In this document: one piece after another, positions 8,684 to 16,795 of the stretch | Position numbering within the stretch: position 1 is the stretch's first letter | How the letters are laid out: each line of letters opens with the position of its first letter | NCBI GenBank assembly: GCA_000688615.1 | Contig: JHVA01000001.1 | Coordinates: 2,790,001 to 2,854,000 of the forward strand | DNA: 64,000 nt | Source of the DNA: Acidobacteriaceae bacterium KBS 146 | GTDB lineage: Bacteria > Acidobacteriota > Terriglobia > Terriglobales > Acidobacteriaceae | Reading direction: 5' to 3' | The notes under the pieces: generated by a model | What the model saw: the letters and a program-made list of their open reading frames with translations, nothing else | Databases searched by the model: none | Told to the model about the DNA's origin: nothing | Made by a program: the position numbers and the translations under genes

Positions 8684-9871
8684 TCAGGACTGGCGAGCGA
8701 TCGAATTTAGAACTGTGATGCACAAAGCGGCCTGGGTGACAAGGATGAGACCAGCGAGCGTGAGAAATAGTTTGCGGTAACGCGTCTCCAGAATATCCGC
8801 AAAGATTCCACCGAGAAAAGTGAACAGAAAGGGCAGTGCCCAGAGCCATGGCCGCGACACCGTTTGCGTCGTCACCAGGGGGAAGAGAGCGATCGCTACG
8901 AGAAGAGGTGAAGTGTTGCCAAAGTAGCGGCAGCGGCGCACCCCGAGATAGAGGACCGCGGCGACAGCCAGCGTCACCGAAAGAGCCGCATTGACGGGGT
9001 CAGAGAAGAAGGTCTTCGCCGCATCCAGTGAGAACCAGAACCGTGCACTTCCGCCGGTGAATACGTAGCTGAAAGCTGGCAGGCGGAAGCCATAAAACGC
9101 AAACAGAACCACGAGGGCGCCTAGGGCGCAAAAGACCAGGGTCTGCAAAACGTAACTGCGACGCCGCTCCGCCAGGTACATCATCAGGATGACCGCCGCT
9201 ACGAAGCCCACCATGGCAGCCAGCAGATGGGCGGCGGCAGTTAACCCCAGTGCAACGATCAAAAGCGCGATACGAGGCTTCCATTTATGCTTCGGTCCCT
9301 GCATGGCGTGAGCCACGCCGATCGCCGTGTAAACCAGTCCGTAGAGTCCCCACATGGCAAGTACATCGTTGTTCGGAGCAACGGAGTATCGGATGATCTC
9401 CGGACTGAAGCAGTAGAGACTGAGGGCGATAAAGCCCCCTTCATTGCCAAACAGGCGCCGGGCGACCCACCACAAGCCTCCTCCTAACCAAATGGCGAAG
9501 AAGACAAACGGCAGATGAAGCAAAAACTTGACGCTTGAAAGCTCGTGACGAGCCTCCCACGTAGATCCATTCAGGGTGCCCGAGGCGTAGAGACGATTCT
9601 CCGGGCTGCGAAGCTTATCGATCGCGAGAAGGACGAGGCGTTGCGTCGTCAGCGGCAGGCCGGCAACTCGGTAACCGAAGGTCCCGTCGCCATGCAGATT
9701 ACCGCAGGAAGTAAAGTATCCAGCGAGAGGAGAGGGGCTCTCCCACATCTCGCGGCCACAACGGGCGAAGCGGTAGTCGTCGGTCGAAAGCTGCTGACGC
9801 GAGATGACCCAAAGGCACTGCCCTAAAAAGAGAACGAGCAGCAACGCGGCAAGCCTCTGAGGCCAGCCCAT
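8684..9871 (-). CDS. polytopic membrane protein, glycosyltransferase-like
   Basis: About 395 residues with around nine hydrophobic segments, starting MGWPQRLAALLLVLFLGQCLW. The first periplasmic loop carries STDDYRFARCGREMW, and the general layout (one TM, long loop with acidic residues, then many TMs) resembles GT39/ArnT-like lipid-linked sugar transferases. The match is by layout only. The frame stays open to 9982 and would then overlap the divergent neighbouring gene, so I use the ATG at 9871 with GCGGAA upstream. The L,D-transpeptidase gene follows 70 bases downstream on the same strand, so an envelope role is plausible but unproven. Confidence 0.7.
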   Translation of the reverse strand: MGWPQRLAALLLVLFLGQCLWVISRQQLSTDDYRFARCGREMWESPSPLAGYFTSCGNLHGDGTFGYRVAGLPLTTQRLVLLAIDKLRSPENRLYASGTLNGSTWEARHELSSVKFLLHLPFVFFAIWLGGGLWWVARRLFGNEGGFIALSLYCFSPEIIRYSVAPNNDVLAMWGLYGLVYTAIGVAHAMQGPKHKWKPRIALLIVALGLTAAAHLLAAMVGFVAAVILMMYLAERRRSYVLQTLVFCALGALVVLFAFYGFRLPAFSYVFTGGSARFWFSLDAAKTFFSDPVNAALSVTLAVAAVLYLGVRRCRYFGNTSPLLVAIALFPLVTTQTVSRPWLWALPFLFTFLGGIFADILETRYRKLFLTLAGLILVTQAALCITVLNSIARQS

Positions 9872-9962
9872 TTTAAATTCCGCAAGCTTCAACCGGGTTC
9901 CGCCCTCTTCTTTATAGACCGCTTGCCAATCGGCCTTGCTTCTATCGTATCGTGAGAGAGAT

Positions 9963-10433
9963 ATGCAGTCCCTTACTTTCACCCCCGGCCTTGCTTTCCT
10001 CTCCTCGGATTCCCCTGCCCCGCCCTGGACGGTGGTTTTTGAGGACGAAGGGATCGCCGGCTACTTCTACGCCTGCGATCGCTCCCAGACCACGCACGAG
10101 AACAGCATCCTGGACGCGATGCTGATCTATAACGTCGATGCGCTGGCAAAGAGCGATGTCGAGCATCAGAGGCCGGAGCCGGAGCGGATTGCTGCAGTCG
10201 AATGGTCTCGAGATGGCATGCAGGCCGTCCTCTATCTCGACGGAATTCCCCAGGGACTTTACGACTTCAGAGAACGGGCTGGCTATTGCCGTCTGAATTT
10301 TCCCAACTTTATTGAAGAAAAGGGCGATATCTGGCGAAAATCGACGCACGCCTGGTCCGAGGCTGCGATCCAGCGCTTTGAGACTGAGCTCTATGGCATG
10401 GCCGGATCGCAGGACACCAGCGAGGGTCGCTAA
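9963..10433 (+). CDS. DUF2251 family protein
   Basis: Cytoplasmic protein of 156 residues. It carries the pattern I associate with DUF2251: WTVVFEDEGIAGYFYACD, ILDAMLIYNV, IAAVEWSRDGMQAVLYLDG and YDFRERAGYCRLNFP. No enzyme motif is known for this family. The ATG at 9963 is preceded by GAGAGAG. The stop codon overlaps the stop codon of the convergent acetyltransferase gene (10430-10433), so the two transcripts must collide or share a terminator; no hairpin is visible there. Confidence 0.72.
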   Translation: MQSLTFTPGLAFLSSDSPAPPWTVVFEDEGIAGYFYACDRSQTTHENSILDAMLIYNVDALAKSDVEHQRPEPERIAAVEWSRDGMQAVLYLDGIPQGLYDFRERAGYCRLNFPNFIEEKGDIWRKSTHAWSEAAIQRFETELYGMAGSQDTSEGR

Positions 10434-10948
10434 AAACGCAGTTCCATAAAGACATTCGCCCGGACATACGGAGACTGTTTGGGCGGAAGGTGCTGGAAGC
10501 CAAGCGATTCGTACAGGTGAATCGCGTTGGCAAGGGTGCGATTGGTCTCCAGGTAAAGAGACGCCGCGCCAAAAGCCTTACCCTGTCGAATGGTATAGGC
10601 CAGCAACTGGCGACCGATGCCGCGGCCCTGCCACGACTCGGCGACGGCCATCTTGGCGACCTCGTAGACTCCCGGCGAGATCGGGATCAGCGCACAGCAT
10701 CCGATCGGCTTCTCTGCCGCAACCGCGAAGAAGATGTGACCGCCCTTTGCCAGAACATATCCCTTTGGATCACCGAGGATCTCGTTATCGTGTTCTTCCA
10801 GTCCGAAGAACCGCTCGATCCAGGCTTCATTCAGGCAGCGAAAGGCCTCTTCATCTCCTGCCTGAAAGGCTCGTAGATGAACAGAGGCTGATGCGGATGT
10901 GGAACTTTCGTTGGAGGGTATATCGGCGAGACAGAGCGACGAAGACAT
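10430..10948 (-). CDS. GNAT family N-acetyltransferase
   Basis: Acetyl-CoA-dependent acetyltransferase, 172 residues. Motif A is clear (VAESWQGRGIGRQLL, the Q/R-x-x-G-x-G pyrophosphate loop), preceded by YEVAKMAV and followed by LYLETNRTLANAIHLYESLGF, typical of small-molecule GNATs. The ATG at 10948 has a strong AAGGAG eight bases upstream; the longer frame to 10987 runs into the regulatory region. The gene is divergent from a LysR-type regulator with an 85-base gap, the classic layout for a regulator and its target. The substrate is unknown. Confidence 0.85.
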   Translation of the reverse strand: MSSSLCLADIPSNESSTSASASVHLRAFQAGDEEAFRCLNEAWIERFFGLEEHDNEILGDPKGYVLAKGGHIFFAVAAEKPIGCCALIPISPGVYEVAKMAVAESWQGRGIGRQLLAYTIRQGKAFGAASLYLETNRTLANAIHLYESLGFQHLPPKQSPYVRANVFMELRF

Positions 10949-10978
10949 AACCAAGGCTCCTTCCACTCTCAGGCTAGG

Positions 10979-11018
10979 AGTCTGCATACCATACGTCCAA
11001 TATATTGTTCGTCTGCAT
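10979..11018. promoter_or_regulatory. candidate LysR operator between GNAT and lysR genes
   Basis: The divergent gap holds a perfect 10-bp palindrome CAATATATTG (10998-11007) and two direct copies of GTCTGCAT (10980-10987 and 11011-11018). LysR regulators usually bind AT-rich dyads in exactly this position. Which element is bound is inference. Confidence 0.4.
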
Positions 11019-11033
11019 TAGGATGTTTTAGAT

Positions 11034-12005
11034 ATGGATGACCGCGACCTTGAACTTCGCCATCTGCGCTACTTCATCGCCGTGGCTGAGGAACTGCACT
11101 TTGGCCGCGCTGCGAACCGGCTTCATATCGCGCAGCCGCCGCTGTCCCAGCAGATCCGCAGGCTCGAGGAGATTCTTGGCTATCCCTTGTTTCTGCGAAC
11201 CTCGCGGGCCGTGCGCCTGACGGCAGCCGGTGATATCTTTCTGGAGCGGGCGCGACGAACCCTGCGTAACGTGCGCGAAGACGTGGAAGAGGCCCGAAGC
11301 ATTGGACGAGGGGACGAAGGGTTTCTGCGAGTTGGCTTCATCGGTTCAGGCATGCTGACTCCCCTGCCTGCGGTCCTGGGACGCTACCGCAGCCTCTATC
11401 CAAAGGTGCAGCTTCGGCTCTCCGAGTCGTACACCTCCGGGATTGCACAGTCACTGAATCGTGGAGCACTCGACGCCGGATTTCTGCGCGACGGCGGACC
11501 GATCGAAGGTCTCTCCGTCGAAGCGTTGTTTTCCGAGCCTTTTGTTGCCGTCCTTCCCCAGACGCATCGGCTTGCGGGACGAGCAATGATTTCGGCGGCA
11601 GATCTTCGCGACGACCCCTTTGTCTTCTTCGCGCCAACCGCCGGTGCCCTGGCGTATGAGAAACCGATCTCGCTGTGCGAACGGCATGGCTTCCGACCGC
11701 GCATCGTGCAGGAAGCCCCTCAGTGGCTGACAATTCTGCGCCTCGTGGGCGCCGGGCTCGGCGTCTCGATTGCTCCGGCTTGTGTCCGGCAGGTCGCGGG
11801 AGAAGATGTCTCCTGCGCCGCCCTGCGCGGCGCCACCGTTATGAGTGATATCGAACTTGCATTCCGCCGCGGCGAAGACCGCGCCGTTGTCCATGCGTTG
11901 ACGGTTGTAGCCCGCGAAAACTTCCACGGCTCCGCCCGGGAACGCGTCATCGCGGCCAGCGTGTCTAACGCAAAAAAAGCTTCTCGACGTCGAGCCAATC
12001 GTTGA
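11034..12005 (+). CDS. LysR family transcriptional regulator
   Basis: DNA-binding regulator, 323 residues. Residues about 6-65 form the winged helix-turn-helix (LRHLRYFIAVAEELHFGRAA, then LHIAQPPLSQQIRRLEE), followed by the linker helix and the periplasmic-binding-like effector domain (about 92-300, from FLRVGFIGSG). The start has weak purines upstream but fits the family N-terminus exactly. It is divergent from the GNAT gene, its likely target. The last 41 bases overlap the 3' end of the convergent nucleotidase gene, so the Lys/Arg-rich tail (KKASRRRANR) is an extension beyond the usual domain. Confidence 0.9.
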   Translation: MDDRDLELRHLRYFIAVAEELHFGRAANRLHIAQPPLSQQIRRLEEILGYPLFLRTSRAVRLTAAGDIFLERARRTLRNVREDVEEARSIGRGDEGFLRVGFIGSGMLTPLPAVLGRYRSLYPKVQLRLSESYTSGIAQSLNRGALDAGFLRDGGPIEGLSVEALFSEPFVAVLPQTHRLAGRAMISAADLRDDPFVFFAPTAGALAYEKPISLCERHGFRPRIVQEAPQWLTILRLVGAGLGVSIAPACVRQVAGEDVSCAALRGATVMSDIELAFRRGEDRAVVHALTVVARENFHGSARERVIAASVSNAKKASRRRANR

Positions 12006-12492
12006 CGCGACGAAATCCCTTCACTCCCAGGTTGTGCGGCGAGGTGAAGAGAATGCCTTCTCCCTTAAACCGGCGCAGCTGCCGCGGGTTGTCATCGATC
12101 AGGTAATCGGCGTTGATGATGCTCTTGTCGCCGCAGTAAACGATGTGCGATGGAGGAATAAATGGAAAGTGGCGATCCAGCCAGCGAAATTTCTGGTGGA
12201 ACGACGTAGGAACCTCCATCGCTGCGGTCGCGATAAAGATCTCGAAGTCTTGTTGAAGGCGGCGCAGAACCCGTTGTGATTCCGGCATGACCGCCAGACC
12301 TTCGAAGAAATCCTCCGAACGCAGATAACCTTCAAGTGCGTTGTGCCGATCGATTGAAACGACCTCCCACAGCGCCCTGCCGTGAAGATCCTCGGGAGTC
12401 AGGTTCTCGTTGTGGTCCCGGTTATAACGCAACAGGTGTTCGGCCAGCGCATCGGCCATCACCTCGTCCATATCGACAGCGATTCGTTTCAC
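11965..12492 (-). CDS. 5'(3')-deoxyribonucleotidase-like HAD phosphatase (NT5C family)
   Basis: Cytoplasmic HAD hydrolase, 175 residues, that probably removes phosphate from nucleoside monophosphates. The HAD motif I is VDMDEVMAD (nucleophile and acid Asp at 7 and 9), motif II corresponds to FIATAAM, and the late motif is YLIDDNPRQL, matching bacterial NT5C-type proteins. Its ATG overlaps the TGA of the upstream zinc-ribbon gene by four bases, so the two are translationally coupled. The 3' end overlaps the convergent lysR gene by 41 bases. Confidence 0.82.
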   Translation of the reverse strand: MKRIAVDMDEVMADALAEHLLRYNRDHNENLTPEDLHGRALWEVVSIDRHNALEGYLRSEDFFEGLAVMPESQRVLRRLQQDFEIFIATAAMEVPTSFHQKFRWLDRHFPFIPPSHIVYCGDKSIINADYLIDDNPRQLRRFKGEGILFTSPHNLGVKGFRRVNDWLDVEKLFLR

Positions 12493-13268
12493 AGGGCTCT
12501 CACGATCGAAGCGGCGATGCTCTCATTGCGAGACGGTTTTTTTTGTGGAGCGTCCCGCGCGGGATCCCAGTAGAGCAGGCGCCCGCAGCTCTCGCAGGTC
12601 AACATCAGCTCGTCGTTGCTGCGGTCCCGCAGGTCGTTCCATCGTTGCGGCCGCACCATCATCTGGCAAGCGGAGCATCTTTGATCGACACCTTCGGACA
12701 GGGCTGTTCCCCGGGATTTCGCAACTCGGTCGTAGATTGCAAGAGCATCCTCACCGATGGTGGGACGAAGCTCGTTTCGCTTCGCATTTACTTCAGCAAG
12801 AGACGCACGGTCGCGTTCAAGGATCTCCTTGGCTCGGCTGCTTTCAGCAGCATGCGCCTGCGCGAGGTTCTGAGCGGTCTCTTCGGAGGTGGTTTTGGCT
12901 GCCTCCAACTGCTCGGTGCGTTCCATGCTCTCGAGTTCAGCATCCTCGAGACGGCCAATCTCGGTTTCAGCAAAACTGATCTCGTGCTCCAGGGCAGCGG
13001 CCTGCGCTGTGGTCGTCACGACGTCCATCTGCTTTCGCAGCCGGGCAGCCTTCTGCCGGTGATCTTTGATGTCCAGTTCCTGGCGGCGCCGCAGGGTCTC
13101 TTCCTTCGCCAGATCGTCATTGATGGTGGCGAGCTGCTTCCGGGCTTTGTCATGATCGGCCGCGCGGCTGGCGACTCGTTTGGGAAGCTCGGCCATCTCC
13201 TCGGTCAAACGGCGGACCTCGAGGTCGAGGTTTTGCAGGGCAATCATCTTTTCAAGGTCAGGATGCAT
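12489..13268 (-). CDS. coiled-coil protein with C-terminal zinc ribbon
   Basis: 259-residue cytoplasmic protein. Residues about 5-185 are a long antiparallel coiled coil of Glu/Lys/Arg/Ala-rich heptads. The C-terminus has two CxxC pairs (CSACQM and CESCGR) forming a zinc ribbon of the CT398/FlgZ-like family. Such proteins are widespread and have been suggested to scaffold secretion or RNA-related complexes; function is unproven. A GTG at 13274 also fits, but the ATG at 13268 lies five bases after GGGGAGG and is the better start. It is the first gene of an overlapping pair with the nucleotidase. Confidence 0.82.
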   Translation of the reverse strand: MHPDLEKMIALQNLDLEVRRLTEEMAELPKRVASRAADHDKARKQLATINDDLAKEETLRRRQELDIKDHRQKAARLRKQMDVVTTTAQAAALEHEISFAETEIGRLEDAELESMERTEQLEAAKTTSEETAQNLAQAHAAESSRAKEILERDRASLAEVNAKRNELRPTIGEDALAIYDRVAKSRGTALSEGVDQRCSACQMMVRPQRWNDLRDRSNDELMLTCESCGRLLYWDPARDAPQKKPSRNESIAASIVRAL

Positions 13269-13534
13269 CGACACCTCCCCTTCTTTCCAACTTCAGAGGA
13301 TGTGCGAAGCTCCCAAAAGCCGGAAAAATCGAAGTCTAGCACGCCCCGGGGGACGCGAACCAATTGAGGCACATGCAAACATCTGCGCGTTGAGATCGCC
13401 GCCGCGCTTGAGGGATAATGGGAGGGTTGCGAGCCGCCGTTGCCCGTGCACGTTCCGGGCCACGGCTGTCGCCTTTGTTTCACTTGCCCTTGGGCATCCT
13501 CCTGCACACATATCCCCTCAGGACTGGTTTGTAT

Positions 13535-15001
13535 ATGCAACTGTGGAATGACTATGAAGGACGAACAATTGCTGAGGCGTATCCACTCAAAAAACTGATA
13601 CGTCCCGAGGGAAGAAGCGCCTTCTTTCTGACGACCAACGGCACCGGTACGCCTGCGATGGTCCGTCTGATTGAGGCTCACTTTGACGAACCCGAGATTC
13701 TGAGTCGCTGGAGGATGGTCTCGGAGATCAAGCAGGAAAATCTGGTGGAGATGCGCAAGTACGGCGAAACCGTGCTCGATGGCACTCCACTGGTCTACGC
13801 CGTCATGGAGCCGACCGAGATGAGCCTTGCGGACCTGCTCCGCAACCGCACGGTCAACGTAGAAGAGGCCAAGCAGCTCGCATACAGCCTGATTCAGGCT
13901 CTGGCCGCCCTCCACGCCCGTGGCTTAGTCCATGAGCACGTTCGAGCGGAAAATATTCTCGCTGTCGGAGAGACGGTTAAACTGCGCAGCGACTGTGTCA
14001 GAGAGGCAGGCTCGCCTGATGGAGACGAGGCCGAGGTCAGCCGGCGCAAAGCGGCCGATGCACACGATCTGGCTGCATTGTTGTTGGAAGCAATGACCGG
14101 AAGGCGCACGCTGCAGGGCTCCGCGACAGTATTGCCCCCTCCGTTCGATGCCATTATCCGCAATGGACTCAGTGACAAGTGGGGCCTCCCCGAGATGGCG
14201 GCTGCACTCGGACCGGTCTCAACTCCGAAACCCGCTGCAGCCACTCCTCCCAGCCTTGCCGCACCCAAACCCGAGACCAAGGTAAAAACCGAAACAGAGA
14301 AGGCTGCTCCGCTCGCGACAGCTGCAACGGGAGCGGTTCCCGCCAGGACAGCAGCCGAGACTGTGGCATCGAAGCCAGCGTCGGCTGGCCCTCTCTTTGA
14401 GACGGCTGAGAGTGCCAGAACCTCTCAGGCTCCAAAGCCGGTTGAATCGAAGTCGGTTATCCCCGCCGCTGCTGCCCGGAACATCCCCCACACACAGGCT
14501 CCGGACGTCAGGCACCGGATCGTGAAGCCAGTGGAGAAGGACCCCCGAAGGACCCAGCTTCTCATCGTCGCAGCCGTAGCGATTCTGGTTCTCCTGTTCT
14601 TCGGCTGGCGACTCACCCGAAGTGGGGCAGGCGCGGCAACGGACGTACCTCGTCCGACCGAGACTGCGAAGGCTCCTTCTGCGACATCTGCTCCTGCGGC
14701 GACGACACCGACACCAGCCCCTTCCCCCACCAACACAACGAATGCACCTTCGTCGGGACGCACCCAGTGGCATGTCGTGGCCTATACCTATAATCACGAA
14801 GATCAGGCCCAGAAGAAGGCTGCGGAACTCAAAGCGAAATATCCTGCGTTGAATCCAGAGGTCTTCTCCCCCACAGGCCGTTCCCCCTATCTCGTCACCG
14901 TAGGAGGTTCGATGAGCCGGGAGGATGCTCTTGCCTTTAAGCGGAAGGCCCGCAGTGCCGGTCTGCCTCGCGATATCTACGCGCAAAACTACGCTCGATA
15001 A
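13535..15001 (+). CDS. membrane-anchored pseudokinase with C-terminal SPOR domain
   Basis: 488 residues. Residues about 1-230 follow the bacterial Ser/Thr kinase fold: PLVYAVMEPTEMSLADLL (hinge), VHEHVRAENIL (catalytic loop), VKLRSD (DFG region), DAHDLAALLLEAMTGRR (helix F). The catalytic residues are missing: the VAIK lysine position is Arg44, HRD reads HEH with His135 for Asp, and DFG reads SDC. It should therefore be a pseudokinase. A Pro/Ala/Lys-rich linker follows, then one TM segment (about 340-357, LLIVAAVAILVLLFFGW). Next comes a Thr/Pro/Ala-rich spacer and a SPOR domain (about 411-488), which in known proteins binds denuded septal glycan. The topology resembles PknB-type receptors with SPOR instead of PASTA. 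The frame opens at 13418; the ATG at 13535 begins the domain. Confidence 0.85.
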   Translation: MQLWNDYEGRTIAEAYPLKKLIRPEGRSAFFLTTNGTGTPAMVRLIEAHFDEPEILSRWRMVSEIKQENLVEMRKYGETVLDGTPLVYAVMEPTEMSLADLLRNRTVNVEEAKQLAYSLIQALAALHARGLVHEHVRAENILAVGETVKLRSDCVREAGSPDGDEAEVSRRKAADAHDLAALLLEAMTGRRTLQGSATVLPPPFDAIIRNGLSDKWGLPEMAAALGPVSTPKPAAATPPSLAAPKPETKVKTETEKAAPLATAATGAVPARTAAETVASKPASAGPLFETAESARTSQAPKPVESKSVIPAAAARNIPHTQAPDVRHRIVKPVEKDPRRTQLLIVAAVAILVLLFFGWRLTRSGAGAATDVPRPTETAKAPSATSAPAATTPTPAPSPTNTTNAPSSGRTQWHVVAYTYNHEDQAQKKAAELKAKYPALNPEVFSPTGRSPYLVTVGGSMSREDALAFKRKARSAGLPRDIYAQNYAR

Positions 15002-15005
15002 ACCT

Positions 15006-15049
15006 CCCCATGGTGCAGATCCCTCTGACGGGCTGCACCATATGCGGGG
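15006..15049 (+). terminator. stem-loop after pseudokinase gene
   Basis: Perfect 9-bp stem at 15010-15018 and 15033-15041 (ATGGTGCAG / CTGCACCAT) with possible inner CCC/GGG and outer CCCC/GGGG pairing. It lies just after the stop codon but lacks a clear T-run, so the terminator role is tentative. Confidence 0.4.
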
Positions 15050-15114
15050 CAACTGCAAAAACTCCTCTAAAAACTGAATCTCATGGGTTTTAGAAGGAAT
15101 CTGAACAGTCACTC

Positions 15115-16782
15115 ATGGCTTCGAGCACCCTAGAGCTTCCAGGCTCCCAACTACGCGAACAGAAAGAAAAGCAGGCTGCAGCTCCTCACGCAGCGTGGCG
15201 GCCTAGCGTCAATCCGTGGATCGTCGCGATGACGGTTACGCTTGCGACCTTCATGGAGGTTCTGGACTCCTCGATCGCGAACGTTGCGCTGCCCCATATC
15301 GCCGGTGGGTTGGGATCTACCCAGGACGAAGCCACCTGGGTGCTGACTGCATATCTTGTGGCAAACGCCGTGATCCTTCCGGCGGGCGCCTACATGACGA
15401 CATTCATCGGCCGCAAGAAGTTCTACATGATCTGCGTCGTCCTCTTTGGCGTCAGTTCTGCCCTCTGCGGTCTTGCCCCCTCGCTTCCGCTTCTCGTCTT
15501 CTTCCGCATCTTGCAGGGTATCGGAGGTGGCGGTCTGGCACCCTCCGAACAGGCGATTCTTGCCGATACCTTTCCGCCCGAGAAACGAGGCCAGGCCTTT
15601 GCCATGTATGGCCTTGCTGTTGTCGTTGCGCCTGCCATCGGACCTACCCTTGGTGGCTGGATTACGGACAACTACGACTGGCGCTGGATCTTCTTCCTGA
15701 ACGTTCCTATCTGCCTCTTGTCTCTGTTCCTGACCTCGCGCATCGTGGAAGACCCGCCGTGGGTCGAAGAACAGGTCAAGGAATCGCAGAAGGGCGGCAT
15801 CCGTCTTGATCTGCTGGGATTTGCGCTGCTAGGTCTGACCTTCGGTTCGCTGGAATTCGTTCTCGATAAGGGACAGGAAGACGACTGGTTCGGATCGAAG
15901 CTGATTACCTTCTTCGTCGTCACCATGATCGTCGCCTTCGTCGCCATGATCTGGTGGGAGCTTCGACAGCTTCGGACCGGAAACAGACCCATCATCAACC
16001 TGACTCTGTTCAAGCGGCGAAACTTTGCAATCTCGTTCGCCCTGATGTTCGTGCTTGGCTTCTCGCTCTACGGCACGACCATTCTGATTCCGCAATTTGT
16101 CCAGACACTGCTGGGATACACGGCGGAACTTGCAGGCATGGTCTTGTCTCCTGCCGGTTTCATGATGATGGCGATGATGCCCGTCGTGGGCTTTCTCTCG
16201 AGCAAGGTCGATCCGCGCAAGCTCATCGCCTACGGCTTCGCCATGCTGACGCTCTCGCTGATCACAATGCACACGATGGACCTGGGCATCAGCTATCCCC
16301 GCCTGGTCTTCCTGCGCATCTTCCAGGCCTCCGGATTGGCCTTCCTGTTTATCCCGATCAACACCATCGCCTACATTGGGGTGAAGCAGTCAGAGAATAA
16401 CGACGTCTCCGGCCTTACCAATCTCGCCCGTAACATCGGGGGGTCCTGCGGCACCGCCTTTATGGCAACGATGCTTACCCGGCTGACCGCGGCGCACGAA
16501 ACCAACATGGTGCGAAATCTCTCCGCGGGAAATCCTGCGTTCGTCGATCAGGTCAAGCGGCTCAAAGGGATGTTCGGCGGCCATGGCGGTGGCAATCCGA
16601 TGGTCGGACAGGCCTCCCACACAGCGCAGGCTTATATCTACAATCAGCTCCATCGCCAGGCCGGAATGCTTGCTTATCTCGACATCATCCAGTATCTGGC
16701 AATCTTCTGCGCCTGCATGCTTCCGCTGCTGTTCTTCATCCCGAAGCCGCCAAAGCATCTCGATCCCGGGGCTGGCCACTAG
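15115..16782 (+). CDS. DHA2 family multidrug efflux MFS transporter (EmrB/QacA type)
   Basis: Inner-membrane drug/proton antiporter, 555 residues with about 14 TM helices. Family signatures: LDSSIANVALPHIAGGLG in TM1 (motif D1), GRKKFYMI in the loop after TM2 (motif A region), and APAIGPTLGGWITDNYDWRW in TM5 (motif C). The N-terminal 35 residues are cytoplasmic and polar. No membrane-fusion protein or outer-membrane channel gene is adjacent, which is unusual for EmrB-type systems in Gram-negatives; the partners may be elsewhere. The Shine-Dalgarno (AGAAGGA) sits rather far upstream of the ATG. Confidence 0.9.
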   Translation: MASSTLELPGSQLREQKEKQAAAPHAAWRPSVNPWIVAMTVTLATFMEVLDSSIANVALPHIAGGLGSTQDEATWVLTAYLVANAVILPAGAYMTTFIGRKKFYMICVVLFGVSSALCGLAPSLPLLVFFRILQGIGGGGLAPSEQAILADTFPPEKRGQAFAMYGLAVVVAPAIGPTLGGWITDNYDWRWIFFLNVPICLLSLFLTSRIVEDPPWVEEQVKESQKGGIRLDLLGFALLGLTFGSLEFVLDKGQEDDWFGSKLITFFVVTMIVAFVAMIWWELRQLRTGNRPIINLTLFKRRNFAISFALMFVLGFSLYGTTILIPQFVQTLLGYTAELAGMVLSPAGFMMMAMMPVVGFLSSKVDPRKLIAYGFAMLTLSLITMHTMDLGISYPRLVFLRIFQASGLAFLFIPINTIAYIGVKQSENNDVSGLTNLARNIGGSCGTAFMATMLTRLTAAHETNMVRNLSAGNPAFVDQVKRLKGMFGGHGGGNPMVGQASHTAQAYIYNQLHRQAGMLAYLDIIQYLAIFCACMLPLLFFIPKPPKHLDPGAGH

Positions 16783-16795
16783 AGAGTCATATCGT

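Noticed and set aside
13244..13915. 223-codon minus-strand frame overlapping the pseudokinase N-terminus
   Set aside because: Low-complexity translation with no motif; the plus-strand protein has kinase-fold structure.
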